Below are positions 1-11,594 of a stretch of DNA of 64,000 nt, piece after piece. The stretch spans positions 186,001-250,000 of the forward strand of contig MU623347.1 in assembly GCA_025201765.1 (NCBI GenBank), written 5' to 3'. Origin of the DNA: Daldinia sp. FL1419. Lineage: Eukaryota; Ascomycota; Sordariomycetes; Xylariales; Hypoxylaceae. Each line of letters starts with the position of its first letter. Position 1 is the first letter of the stretch. A program made the position numbers and the translations under genes. Below the pieces are notes generated by a model that did not search any database, was not told the origin of the DNA, and saw nothing but the letters and a program-made list of their open reading frames with translations.

Positions 1-161
1 GAAAGGCGCAGACGATAACATTTTAACATTTTAACATTCTAACATTCTAGCATTCTAACCTAGCCTTGTTCTAGTAGCCACCTTCAGCCAACTTACGAAA
101 TATAGGCGGAAATAGCAAGAGTAGCGTCTCCTTGAAAGTGAGTTAGTTATATATAGTTGGT

Positions 162-2267
162 ATGTCGCCTGTATTCAACTGCCCCTTTTGCGGATACAAG
201 GAATCTGCCGAATACGACATCCTACTTGTAAGTCCCGTGTCCCCCCATACCCTCTCACGCCGAGGCGAAGAATACGTTTTTTTTTTCAGATGCTCATATG
301 CTCCTCGCAGCACCTAGAAGTTCACCATAGCGAGGGGAAATCTCCTTTTGTCGCGGATGGTGAGCGGACTGCTGCTGCTGCTGTTGATGCTGCTGTAGTT
401 AGACAGGGGGTAGAGGCGACGGCCGCCAAGGAAGAGCTTACTGAATATGTGCAATGTCCATTTAAGAACTGTGGCGAGATATTTCACCTGGCCAAGCTGG
501 ACGAGCACCTCGGATTGCACAATACGGAATTGGCCGAGGATACTTCCGAAGAATCGGATACTAGCGATCTAGGAAACGTATCGCCGAAGAGTCGCGATCG
601 ATCTTCCACTATGCAACCTTCGACTGTTATACCGGGGCCCAGCCGAGCCAAGCCCGATGGACCGGCCGGCCTTGCTCCGGGCGCAACATCGCTAAATACT
701 ACCGGAGATACTCATATAAAATCATCCAAACCAGTCCGAAGACTTGGAGTAAGCTTCCTCCGTTTTATAGCCCGACTCGTTATTCATGATTCACTCTCTC
801 TCAGATAAATGTTTATAAATACCAGGGGGTTTAAAAGTAAGCTGACACGGCACTTAGAAAAAAGAACTGGGGACCTATTATAACGAGGAGAGAATGCCGC
901 GCTGGCTCGAGGATATGCTGAAGAAACGCGGGTTCAAGAGTGCACAAGGTCGGTTCTTTGCATAACTGTAGCTCGTAGGTTCACGCGTCCAGCACATATC
1001 AGCTCACAAATACTCGTAGGCGTAATACCTGTTCTCGCACAACTCTTCCAGCAAAATAAATATACGCAATACGTGTACCTCTGTCATCCGCAGACACAGC
1101 ACATATCCAAGCTTAGGCATGAGGGTATGCATAACCCAAATCACCTATAGAGCGATCATGAGTTGTTCTGCTAATGTCGATCGGCTCAGGCAGCTTCTGC
1201 GGTTACAGAAATATCCAGATGCTGATATCGTATATTATCGGGACGGGCGCGCCGGGCGCCGCGGCCTTTAAAAACACAATCCCGAGTATCTTCCAGATAC
1301 AGGATCTCATAGAGCTCGCTTGGGATCAGGGCATCCATGAGGACGGCCGAATAGAACTTGGTATCCTTAAGGGTACACGCAAGTATATTGGAACACCAGA
1401 GGTGAGTTTAGTACATTGCTATCATTTTATTTTAAGGAATGTAGACATCAGACTATCTATTTACTATGGAGAGAGCGTACAAAAGACTTCCTAGCTAACC
1501 GTTGTTCCTCACTAGGCCCAAACACTGTTCGCAAGCTTAGGCATACAGTAAGTTCATCACGTCCGATAAAGTCTACGTATATGTTCTCTTCGAATCTAAG
1601 CTCTAACGTATCTTTCTACCTTGGGTTAGATGGGACATGCAGACGTTTAAGAATGGGCCCGGGGAACTACCCACCGCGTCGGAGAACAGGATGTACGACG
1701 CTGTGGAAGAGTACTTTTCAACAGCGCCGGGTGTCAATCTACAGAGTAAAGTACGCAAGACAAAGCGGCCGCCGATTTATTTTCAGCATCAGGGTGAGTC
1801 TTCCTCCTTTGACACATCATATTAGGCTTAGGGGGAAAGGGATGAGTAAATCAACGGGTTGAATACGATACGCTAACAAATCTTCAACACAAGGCCATTC
1901 CATGACTATCATCGGCATAGAGCGCCAGCCCAGTGGGAACCGGAATCTAATTGTTTTCGACCCGTCCTACGCGGACCATTCAAACGTCACGCGATACGTC
2001 GACGGCACTAGGCCAGTCGAACACAGCCACCCGGACCGCGCTATCAAGTTTTACCGCCGCGGCCCGAGATATCTAAGCAAGTATCAGGCCTTTGAGCTTA
2101 TGAGGTATGTACATTACGCGATCACATATGCTTTGGTTCTTATGTCCGTTAAACCTACACAATGCGCGTGGCGTTCTTCCTCGTATACCCCTTTTTTCCG
2201 TAGAAGGGAGGGATCCCGGGTTTACGCTTATGCTTACGTATACTTGCCATCTAGGCTAAAGGAGTAA
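162..2267 (+). CDS. mug105: ZUFSP/Mug105-type ubiquitin protease (peptidase family C78)
   Basis: Predicted cysteine protease of family C78. Relatives (human ZUP1, S. pombe Mug105) cut K63-linked ubiquitin chains. My model has nine exons: 162-227, 311-748, 858-948, 1020-1124, 1190-1401, 1516-1547, 1630-1793, 1894-2104 and 2255-2267 (443 aa), with phases agreeing at every junction. The N-terminus has a C2H2 finger (CPFC, then the histidines of HLEVHH, split by intron 1) and a second finger starting QCPFKNCGEIF. The peptidase domain shows the nucleophile in FCGYRNIQ (Cys237), the histidine in GHSMTIIGIE (His371) and the acid in FDPS (Asp392). The start is the ATG at 162, directly before the first finger. 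The last exon is the weakest part: splicing to 2255 adds only LKE, and other acceptors up to 2361 are possible. The family call is firm; linkage specificity is inferred from relatives. Confidence 0.8.
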
Positions 2268-2626
2268 TCAATCATCCTTCGACTTTGAATTTTTATTTTC
2301 TTTCTTTCTCTGGTCGCGTGACCAGCTAAACTATGTGATCCCGGCAAGACAGGCCATTTGACACGATCGGATATCTTCGGCGTCTAAGAAGGCGGCACAG
2401 GATGGCATAGGACGGGTTGCAACGGAGTTAAGAGCGGACGGCGAGCAGCAACAAGCAAAGCGTTCTGATATCTAGAATTGAGTTATAGCTGCTAGTGCAG
2501 CTTAGAAATTAAACTTGTCTATTTTGTTTATGCGTTCTCGTAGTAGCCGAATACGATGGTTTAGATGCACGTGGGTAAATTTATCTAGTAGGGAGGGAGG
2601 GATGTGTAGATCTAGACTGGGCGTGT
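2268..2626. other. Convergent spacer, 3' ends of ZUFSP and ITPA genes
   Basis: No gene seen. The two flanking genes end towards each other here, so the stretch should hold both 3' UTRs. If the deubiquitinase used a later acceptor near 2325, its coding end would move to about 2361. Confidence 0.5.
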
Positions 2627-3284
2627 CTAAGCGGCCTTCATGCCGCCAGCTTCAATCCACTCGCGTAGCTTCTCAAGAGCCTTGAAGCGGTGCGAGATTT
2701 TGTTCTTGGCGGCTTTGTCCATTTCGGCGTAGCTGGTGTCGTTAGTTTTGTTCGGCTGCTTTGTTGCTGGCGTGACGCCGGGCATACCGGGCATACCGGG
2801 CATATTGGGGGGGGGGGGGGGGGGATAAGAAGGGCGAGATGAAATGTGGTTAGGGAGGGAAGGAAAAAAAGGGGAAAAAAAGAAAAAAGGAAAGAAAGAC
2901 AGAAAGACAGAAAGAGAGAGAAAACTTACGTCTGCCCGTCGTATTCGAATATCGGATCCCAGCCTGGAGATGTTGGTTAGCCAGGTGCCCTTTCTAGTAT
3001 AACGACAGCGACTTGATGCAAGTCGGGAGCGGCAGGGAGCGGCATGACGTACCGAACGTCGCGGGGCCCCTCGGGGGCACTATCTTGCCGCGGGTGCGGC
3101 CCTGGAACAGGAGGACCTCCTTCCCGGGACCCTCCGAGAAGCCGAAGGTGGCGACGGCCTGGGCGGACTTGTCCTCGTAGGCGGCGAGGAGGTTGTTTAG
3201 GCCGGCGTGGCCGATGGATTGCATGAACCACTTTCTGGGTTGTGTTAGGTCGTGTTTTTCGCGGGTAGGGGTGGATGGGTAGTA

Positions 3285-3345
<61 letters not shown>

Positions 3346-3717
3346 AGTGAGAAATAAGGGTAGGTGGGTAATAAGATGGAATAGAGAGCATAGAGGAAGA
3401 AGAAGAAGAAGATGATGATAATAACAATAACAATAACAACAACTAGGCACGTAAGAAACAAGCACGTACATGTACGGACCCGGCAGGCCGTTGAGCGCGT
3501 CGAAGCACAGGCAGGTGTCTTCGACGAGCACGGGGCCGGAGACGGCGGCGGCGGCGGCGCGGCACTTGTGGCGGGTGACGTCCTCGAGGGTGCCCTGGAG
3601 CTCGGGCAGGTCGAGGGGCTGGTTGCGGACGGTGATGCCGGCGGGCTCGAGGATGGCGCGCACCTCGGAGAGCTTGTTGGCGTTGCCGGTTATGAAGTTG
3701 AGGACGGGGGCGGACAT
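2627..3717 (-). CDS. HAM1: Inosine triphosphate pyrophosphatase (ITPA/Ham1)
   Basis: House-cleaning nucleotidase that hydrolyses ITP, dITP and XTP to monophosphates, keeping deaminated purines out of nucleic acids. Exons on the minus strand are 3470-3717, 3053-3234, 2930-2963 and 2627-2732, summing to 570 bases (189 aa), the normal family length. The N-terminal substrate-binding motif FITGNANK is at residues 8-15. VEDTCLCFDALNGLPGPYIKWF is rebuilt across intron 1, GWDPIFEYDGQT across intron 2, and TYAEMDKAAKNKISHR across intron 3. Intron 1 carries a (TG)n(TA)n microsatellite and intron 3 an 18-base poly-G tract plus a 9-bp tandem repeat, so naive ORF calling here gives spurious Tyr-Ile repeats. 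The start ATG at 3717 gives the typical short N-terminus. Identification is firm. Confidence 0.93.
2781..2824. repeat. 9-bp tandem repeat plus poly-G(18) in ITPA intron
   Basis: CCGGGCATA-type units repeat about three times and are followed by an uninterrupted run of 18 G. Both lie inside the last intron of the ITPA gene. Confidence 0.9.
3284..3341. repeat. (TG)n(TA)n microsatellite in ITPA intron 1
   Basis: A TG dinucleotide run passes directly into about 21 TA units. It lies inside the first intron of the ITPA gene. Confidence 0.95.
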
Positions 3718-4367
3718 GGTTGTTGGTGTCGCGGGGGATGAGCTGGTGAATGGAATGGAATGGAATGGAATGGATGTGGTTTGTTAGGTTGGGTTGATTT
3801 TTTTTAAGAACGAGAGTTTATGGGTTGATATAGTTGATTCTCTTCTGTACACTTGGTCGCTTTATATATATACCTATATATATATATATTTCTAGTAGAA
3901 AAGGAAAAAAAAAAAAGAAAAGAAAAGCAACCGGTATGACGCACCGGCGATAATGCAGACTAATGTAAGTAGATAGGCAGGCAGGTAGGCAGGTAGGCAG
4001 GTCGGTAGGTAGGTAGCCGGTCTGCGGGTGCGGGCTGAGGCTAAAAGTTTGACGTTGCGGTTTTTTAGCGCCGTCTCATTGGCGGAGAGCTGCGGTATAA
4101 GTCCAACCTTGGTATCAGCCCAACGGGGCGAAGTGCTTGTAATATGTGTAATTATGGTAATTTTACATTTTGATTTTGAGCACGGGGTATTGGGATTTGA
4201 AGGTTGGGCTGAATAGATGGTATCGTATCGTGATACGGTACGCTTGTATTTCCATCGTACACTTAGACGATCAGATAGCAAACAGGCACCAACCACACCA
4301 TGCATCAAGAACAAGGCAAACAACTACGGGTATCTCATCGTATTCGCCAAGCTAAAAAATACATTCC
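3718..4367. other. Spacer upstream of ITPA, with simple repeats
   Basis: Promoter side of the ITPA gene and 3' side of FAP7. It holds a GAATG pentamer run (about 3751-3773), TA tracts near 3863-3890 and a degenerate GGCAGGTA repeat at about 3975-4020. No supportable gene. Confidence 0.5.
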
Positions 4368-5191
4368 CTACTGTCCTCCATCCCCGGCGTGGTCCGTCTT
4401 CCACTGCTTAATCCACGCCTCGATACGATCGATATTACTTTCCATCTCATCCGTCGAGTTGCTCGTCAGCTCAACCACAATCTGCTCGTCGTAGCTATCC
4501 CGCGCCTCCTGTAGCAACACCTCCATGATCTCCGAGTCTAGGTTCTCTTGCAGCTTTGCTTCGGGGTATTTCCTGTCCTTGTCAGCATCTAAGAGTAGAT
4601 GGGAAGGATGGGAAGAACGGCAAGGACGGTAAGGATGGGATGGGGAATGAGTTTTACCTCGCTGACAGTCGATCGTACAGAGTACTCGAATCCACCCTCA
4701 ATACCACCACCAGGTCGACCCAGCTTTCTGGGAATATCTCGCATCCGTGCCAGTCTATGATGCAGCCGCCAGCTTTGACGTTGTCCTCTTCCAGCGCATC
4801 GAGTAACTGCTCTCGTTGATTAGCTCTCATCCTTGGTCTCCGTCTTGCTCGCCTATACATCCACGTCCATCTTATCTCCTCTTTCACATCCGCGCTCTCT
4901 TCCCCCTTTCCGTGCCATCGATCTCGCGTACAGGACGCCAATTTATCCTCCAATCCTCCAAACCACACCTCAAGCCACTTGAAAACGTAAAAAACCAGCA
5001 AAGCTCACCTTATCCTCGTCAACGATCCAGCTCTTAAACTCCTCATCCCAGCCCTCGTGACACCCCTTATCCTTGACAACCTCGTTCACAGAAACATGCC
5101 TTAGCCCCGTCCGCTCCGCCAGCGCCTCCGCGTGCGTCGTCTTGCCGACGCCCGGGGTCCCCGTGATGATGATGTTTGGATCGGTGCGCAT
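4368..5191 (-). CDS. FAP7: Fap7 / adenylate kinase isoenzyme 6
   Basis: P-loop NMP kinase-like ATPase. Yeast Fap7 (human AK6/hCINAP) is needed for the final 20S-to-18S rRNA cleavage in 40S subunit maturation. Exons on the minus strand are 5009-5191, 4658-4806 and 4368-4572, giving 537 bases (178 aa). Visible are the Walker A motif GTPGVGKTT near the N-terminus, the NMP-binding stretch ending in VDEDK, the Walker B-like GGCIIDWHGCEIFPE and the LID region with DRLSARKYPEAK rebuilt across intron 2. The acidic C-terminus ends with WKTDHAGDGGQ. Intron 2 carries a GGAAGGATG-like imperfect tandem repeat. Rrp9, Fcf1 and Rrp17 in this window serve the same ribosome-assembly pathway but are scattered. 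Identification is firm. Confidence 0.92.
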
Positions 5192-6476
5192 TTTAGTTTT
5201 TTTTTTTTTTTCCCCTTTCCCCTTCTCCTCTTGAGTTCTACGTCTTTTATCCCTTTGGCCGGATAAGGAGTTTTCCCTGTCCGGACTCAACTTGCTCTCT
5301 TCGGACTTGGGTATGAGGTGACTCCGGAAGAGAGGAAAAAAAAAAGAAAAGAAAAAAAAAGTCCGGAACTTAGAAATGGACGGTGAAAATCAGACTCCCG
5401 TTAATTGATATGACGGCTTGAGTATTAGATTAAGACCAATTTCCAATCAATCGCACAGCGCAAAATCCAAGATATGGAAGTAGGTTAGTAACTACCTAAC
5501 CTAGGTTAGGTACCCAAGTTCTCGTTCTGCGCTACACAGTATTGTACCTCCCTTCTTAATCTTATAGCCAAAACCTTCGTCTGGCAGATTTTTTATTTTA
5601 TTTTAAACTGGGTCACGTGCGGTATCCTGTCCAATTAGCATACAGTCGCTACTCCTGTCGCTACTCCTGTCACTTAACCTTATTAACCTAAGGTTAGACA
5701 CTTATAAGTTAGACGCGCATCTTGATCACTAGGTTAACAACTTGCCATCTTTTATATATTAACATCAGGTGGACAACCGTTATCGAAATACGGATTTAAA
5801 AAATTGAAATTGAAATTGAAATTGAAATTGGAATCGGAGATTGTTAGGTAGTAGTCGTGGACATTATCTCGTAATTCAGATACGTAGTAGTAAGTTTAGT
5901 TAGTTGGCGTTGCGCGTTTGCATCGCGCCGAGAGAGAAGCACAAAGAACGCTATCCCTCCCCCAAGGGTTTATAATAAAAATTCAGAACAAACCAGCGCA
6001 TCATCATCTCTTCTTTCGTCTCGTCGACAACATGTACAAACCCATACACCTCAGCTAGATGCTACAGTATCACTCTTCTCACCCTCTTCTCGTCCCTTTT
6101 TGGTATACACTCTCCTGGCCCGCCACGGGGGGATCCGGTCTAAAAATCATCATTATAAATAAAAAAAGGCAGCTCGCATGCATGCATCGTTAAAAACGCC
6201 CCCAGGTCCGTGGTTCGTGCGAGCCTTTCTAGTTCAATCATGCCTCGATATCCATTAAAATGTGTCCACCTTGGCTCATTCCCGACCTTCATATTCCCCC
6301 GTGCGGCCGTCGACGCGCCCCGAAGCTGCCGGCTGTCTTAGCCCTTTTAGAACTCTGTGTATGCTGACATGTTCGTCCCGTGCCCCTTATCCACCTGGCT
6401 TTCGCCATATTCTTACTGTTATAGGAAGACGTGGCATCTTCACTCTGGCAGGTCGCGAGTCGCCGGTATTGCGGTT
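5192..6476. other. Spacer between FAP7 and the myosin 3' end
   Basis: Contains the FAP7 promoter with poly-T/poly-A tracts (about 5200-5215 and 5335-5360), TAGGTTAGG-rich words at 5483-5515 and an ATTGAA hexamer tandem repeat at about 5801-5830. The right part is probably the myosin 3' UTR. No gene recognised. Confidence 0.5.
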
Positions 6477-9400
6477 CTACGCACTGCCGGTCTCGACCTC
6501 GTCGACCTCGGCTAGGTCGCCCTCGCCGTCATATTCATCTTCTTCCATCTTCTCTTGCTGTGCAATAGCCTGAGCAGACACGATCTCCGCCAACCTCTTT
6601 AGTCGCGGAGTTTGTAACCCTATAGTAAAACATATTAGTCATCGTCAACCTCGGGCGTGATCATTGCAAATCTTACATGACGGTGTGTATGTCTCCAGAG
6701 CGGTAATAGCGCGCGGTTCTGCAATCTCATACGGACCACTGTCATCCATATCGACAGCCTGCAACAGGAGAACATCGCTCTTCTCTGTTACCCTCGATGC
6801 AACAGCCTTCATGATTTCTCCGTTAATAGGCTGTTCATAGTCTGCCACTAGGTATTGGTTAAGAAGCTTCTGGATCTGGTTGGGAGATAGCCTGCGATCA
6901 TGAGTTAGCCGTGCCAAGCTTTTTGAATATCATTCATTCTGCTCTATACTTACATCCAGCAAATATCTTGAATAATCTCGATATCATTCAACGTCGCCTT
7001 CTTGAGCTGTAGGAGTTTCGTCGCTTGCTAAATGGGTGTTAGCCGTAGTCTACGGAGTGCTGATGCAGGTATTCGTTTTCGGTCCAACTTACCATAAGAT
7101 GTTCAAGCTGTAGAATACCCTCGGGCAAATCGTGGCTCTTGCACCATTCCTCGATTCGAGTAATATTGTAGTTAATTTGTAGGCCACGCTTCCACGAGAG
7201 GAAATTCCTTCGCATAAGCAGGTCGTTAAACGCGGTAACGCCCACCAACTTAAGGAGTTCTGTGACGGTTTGGGTAATGATAGTGTCTTCCAGGTAGTAA
7301 GCCTTCATGGCTCGGAAAACGTTGTTAAGCAGGCTTAGAAGGTTATCCATGCTGTAAGCAGGCTGCGAGTTAGTAGCCAACAGCTTGCCGAGGAACCTGT
7401 TACTTTCGTTCGTAACGAAGCCTGGCAGGGATTGAGACTCGATAATGGCGGGGATAATCATCTTCTGTAGCTTCTTCTTGATAATCTTCATCCACGTATG
7501 ATAGATGTTGAATTCTAAACTCTCAAGATCGTGCTTGACAATTTCCAGTAGACGGTCATACTCGTAGTTGTCCGTCTTCTGCGCCTCGTACCAATCCTCC
7601 GCAAGGAATACAAATGATAACATCTCGTGCACGTTAGACAACCAGAATGCACCTGGGTTGATCGCGTCATCCCCATCGTAATGCATAACTTCTTGCTGGA
7701 TCGACTGCATAACATTTGCCAAGAACCTCTCGGACTCCTTGACGAAACCATTGTTCCACATCTCGGACGTGACGAGGTTGATGAGGTACGAAGGGAAGAG
7801 GACCTCCTTGTCCGAAGGAGGGGGGTTCGTGTTGGGTGATGGCATCTTTAGGTTCTTGATTAGGCCCAAAGTGACTTCTTCGTTTAAGCCATCCTCATCG
7901 GCAAGCAAGTTCTCCAACTCCATCTCGATAGTGTCGGCACCCGGGATGTAACTAACATTGGGCCTGGCGTTGGTAACGGCCATAGAGACCGGGCGAGGGT
8001 TGTATGCGGCACTGAAGCGGTCCAGCATCGCACTGGGCTCCGCGCCTGCGCTCCTACGCTTAGGCTTCTTGGATGATACCAAGTTGATGAGGCCATTGGG
8101 AGGAGCGGTAACACCGTTGCCGTTGGTAAGCTCGCCGTTGAGAGGAGCTGATCGCTTGGCTAGCTCGAGTTCTTCGGCCATCTGTGCTAGTTGGTCCCGC
8201 AGAGTCATCTTCTCGTTCTCGTGGAGCGTGCTCTCTCGCTTGATGCGTTCCAATTCGGCGTTTGCGGTTCGCAGAGACTCCTTGAGCTCCCGCTCCTCTT
8301 CTTGCATCCGCTTGACGCTCGAGGTCGACTCGTCGAAGTTGTGCTGTAGCTTCTTCATCTCCTCCTCCATAGCCTGTAACTTGGCCACGGCGATACCAGC
8401 CTGGTTGGCTTCCGCCTGAAGCTCCTTTGTCCTGGTCTCGAGAGCATTGTGACGGGTCTTCCACGACTTGATTTGGTTTTCGTAGTTTTCTACCTGGCTC
8501 TGGAGGTTCTTGTTCTGGGACTTCATAGTACCTAGAGACTGCGTGAGTTCGACGACCTTGTTTTCCAGCTTGTAGGAAATCTGCTTCAAGTCGCGAGCCT
8601 CCTCGCGCATTGTCTTGTATTCCTTTCTTGCTTGCCTTCCACGCCACAAACTCTGGACCAAGATAACCTTCTTGCGGTAATTTCTCCACGTCCGGACTTG
8701 TCGCCTTGATCGCCACACTCGCTGGATGAGAAGAACAGCATTGCCCACACGAGTTTCCATGATCTCTTTTCTGCGTAGGTAACCCTTGGCAACAGCCTGT
8801 ACGAGAATGACGCTGTTGCGAATCCGTAGGAACGCCTTCCGCTGCTTGTATCCCTTCCATACCCTCTGTATCGTTGTTGCGGCCTTAACCGTACGCAGTT
8901 CCTGAGCGGCTTTCCGAGTAGTGTAGGCTCTGGCGAGGGATTGGAAAGTAACAATAGCGGCACGTGCCTCGAGATACTTTCGGCGGTAATACTTGGCCTT
9001 GAGATTCTTTTGAATCATAATGGCGGCTTCAGTCATGCGGCCCTGGCGGAGATTTTCCAGGTGGGCCAGCATACCCGCACGGAAGAAGATCTTAGTCAAA
9101 CCAAGCTGGTAGCTATCTGTTCCAGTACCTGTGCCGGAACCGAGGGCCTGGGCGAGAATCTCCTTAACAAGCTGTCGGATCTCTGTCTGCCATCGGGTTG
9201 ACGGTATTAATAGATAGTAACGCAAAGCGAATTCCTCGTAAGTCCATCGACCTGGGTAACCGGCACAACTGATACGGATAGTCTCGAGGACACCACAGGC
9301 TCTGAGCTGACTGAGAACCATAGGCCCTTCAAACTTCCACGCAACCTTGGCTTCGTTTGGCTTGATACAACGAATGTAGTGGACATTGGTGTTGCCGATT

Positions 9401-11594
9401 GTGTTCATCAACTCAATTAATGAGGAACGGAAAATACCACCAAGAGTCGGCTTGCGATTGACAGCAACACCAATCTTCCTTCCTGCCGCGGGTTTCGCAA
9501 CAGTGGCGGTACTAGAAGATGCAACGTCCTTCTCGCGAACAGCGGATGCTGCCGCGAGCACACTGTTGAGGAATTTGTTGGTTGTCGCGCGGAGAATCTC
9601 CATATGCTCGTCAGGGACCGAATCCCTGTTCTTCTCAATGAAACCCTCCGATTCATAAGTGACATCAACGGCATAATGGCAGACTGTGAACGAAGATTTC
9701 CCGAATCGTGGCTTCTTGTAAAACTTGTTTTTGTCACCACCAGAAAAGTTATGGTGGAGCTTCGTAACGAATTGTTCATCTGCACCCATAGGCAACCTAG
9801 ATTCCTCGTCGAGAAGGGACAGGATACCTAGCTTCCCTTCGATTAGGTCGATACACGGCTGGTTGTCAGAGAATTCGATGAACTTCCAGTCGATCTGCTC
9901 CCGCACGTATTCTTCTTGTTCCAATCTGAACACGTGCGAGTTGAACTGTTGCTGCAACTTCTCGTTGGCATAGTTGATACAGAACTGTTCGAACGAGTTC
10001 TTAGCAAAGTGCTCGAAACCGTAAATATCAAGGACACCGATGAACGAGGTAAGACGGCTTAAAACTTCATCGGTAGCCAGACTCCTGTTGATGACCTCCA
10101 CCAACCAATCGAAAAGACTCGAGTAGATGTATTTGGCTACCGAGTCTCGTACGACTATAGCTTGCTGTTGTGTTAAGTTGGAGACGATCTTCTCGCCACG
10201 GGTGACAAGCTGCTTCTTCACAATCCATTTGGCGAAGTTTGTAGCGTCAATTCCAAGAATAGAACAAGCCTTCTCTAGAGCCGGTTCCGTAGGAGCCAGG
10301 ACACTGTCGTTTCTGGAAGCACCGATCTTAACATTACCCAGGTGTAACAGACCGGCAAGAAGGTTAAAGATACCAGCCTGCTGGGCGTCGTCGACGCCGA
10401 TTGTCTTTAACGAACTCTTAGTGGCAGCAAATTCTGCCTTGTCGTCTACTCCATCGATCGTAGGAGAGTTACCCTGATTAAGATAGTCAAACTGCTCGAC
10501 CGGTAGTAGGCTAAGCTCCTGCCGCTCCTTTTCTGACGCGCCAGCCAATAGCTGGTAGAAAATGTGGTAATTCCTTTCCTTCAAAGGCTGGAAAACCAAT
10601 CTCGACCGTTCCAGGAGATATGTTCGGATCCTGGCACCAATAATGTTCGTCTTATTGTCAAACATGATCTCAATATACTTTCCGAATCGCGATGAGTTAT
10701 CGTTTCGGGTTGTCTTAGCGTTACCAAATGCTTCCATGATAGGGTTAGTCGCCAGAATTTGCTCTTCCGTCTCACTCATGCCTTCAGCGCCCTTCTTGAC
10801 TCGACCCCCTGGATTATCCGGGGATTCTCTCGTGGCGAAATATCGCATAATGTATTTGGCACTGACAGTTTTACCAGCACCTGACTCTCCTGAAACTACA
10901 ACCGTTTGATTCCTAGCTTCTTTAACCATTTTTCTATATTTACGGTCAGCTACATGTCGGTCGGATTAACAAGGTACGGGCATGCTCACATGAAGGCTTC
11001 TTCGGCGATGGCAAACAGATGGGGGGCTTGCGTTTCCCTCTGTTTGCCAGCGTAAACTTGGACCATACCCGGGACATAGAGAGAGTCGACACGAGCGAAC
11101 GGATTCGTAGCTATCAGCACTATACCGCTGTATGTGTAAATTTCTTTTTGCGCATATCGTAACCGGATGGCTTGGAGCACTGCATAGATAAGATGGTTAA
11201 TATCTTGGCCCAAAACTGGACTGGCCGATGTTGGTGGGGTTATACATACCAGCCGGCTCGTTAAGATGGGACAAATTTGTTAAATCATCGCTAGCTTCGA
11301 GCATAGAAGGGTTCATCAGTGGTGGTAACGAAGGGTCATTGGCGTTGTTCAAAGCCTCCGCAGAGAGCTCTACCGTCTTGGTCTAAACGGGCAGATGAGC
11401 GGTCAGCATGTGCTTAGAGAACTCTTGAACAGTATATATCTGCTGCAAGCTTCACATACCTCTTCATTTTCGAGCTTGAAGACCAAGGTTACTTTGTCAC
11501 CATCTACGGTCTTCTTGACAACCTCGGATGCCACCCAGCCCTCGGTGGCATCTGGCTGCCAAGCTCTCGTACCAACATCGTAGCTATGCGACAT
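6477..11594 (-). CDS. MYO2: Class V myosin heavy chain
   Basis: Actin-based motor carrying vesicles and organelles to the hyphal tip. Seven exons: 11460-11594, 11250-11382, 10990-11179, 7093-10933, 6954-7027, 6677-6891 and 6477-6619, totalling 4731 bases (1576 aa), close to yeast Myo2. Domains in order are an N-terminal SH3-like fold, a motor head with P-loop GESGAGKT (168-175), switch I NDNSSRFGKY and switch II DIYGFEHF, then several IQ motifs with IQR..W spacing binding calmodulin-like light chains. A coiled coil of about 130 residues follows, then a linker with the KKPKRRS basic patch and a C-terminal DIL cargo-binding domain ending in TYTPSWLQTPRLKRLAEIV. An acidic tail of about 35 residues follows the DIL domain. 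The fourth exon (3841 bases) encodes most of the protein. The exon 4 acceptor at 10933 was chosen because it restores family spacing before the P-loop. Confidence 0.96.

Noticed and set aside
2977..3461. Minus-strand frames with Tyr-Ile and Thr-His repeats
   Set aside because: These are read-through of the TG/TA microsatellite in the first ITPA intron; the spliced model gives a standard 189-aa enzyme.
8060..8860. Long minus-strand frame of 266 codons in another phase inside the myosin gene
   Set aside because: It lies wholly within the coiled-coil/IQ coding exon and is Arg/Gln/Gly-rich shadow sequence with no domain.
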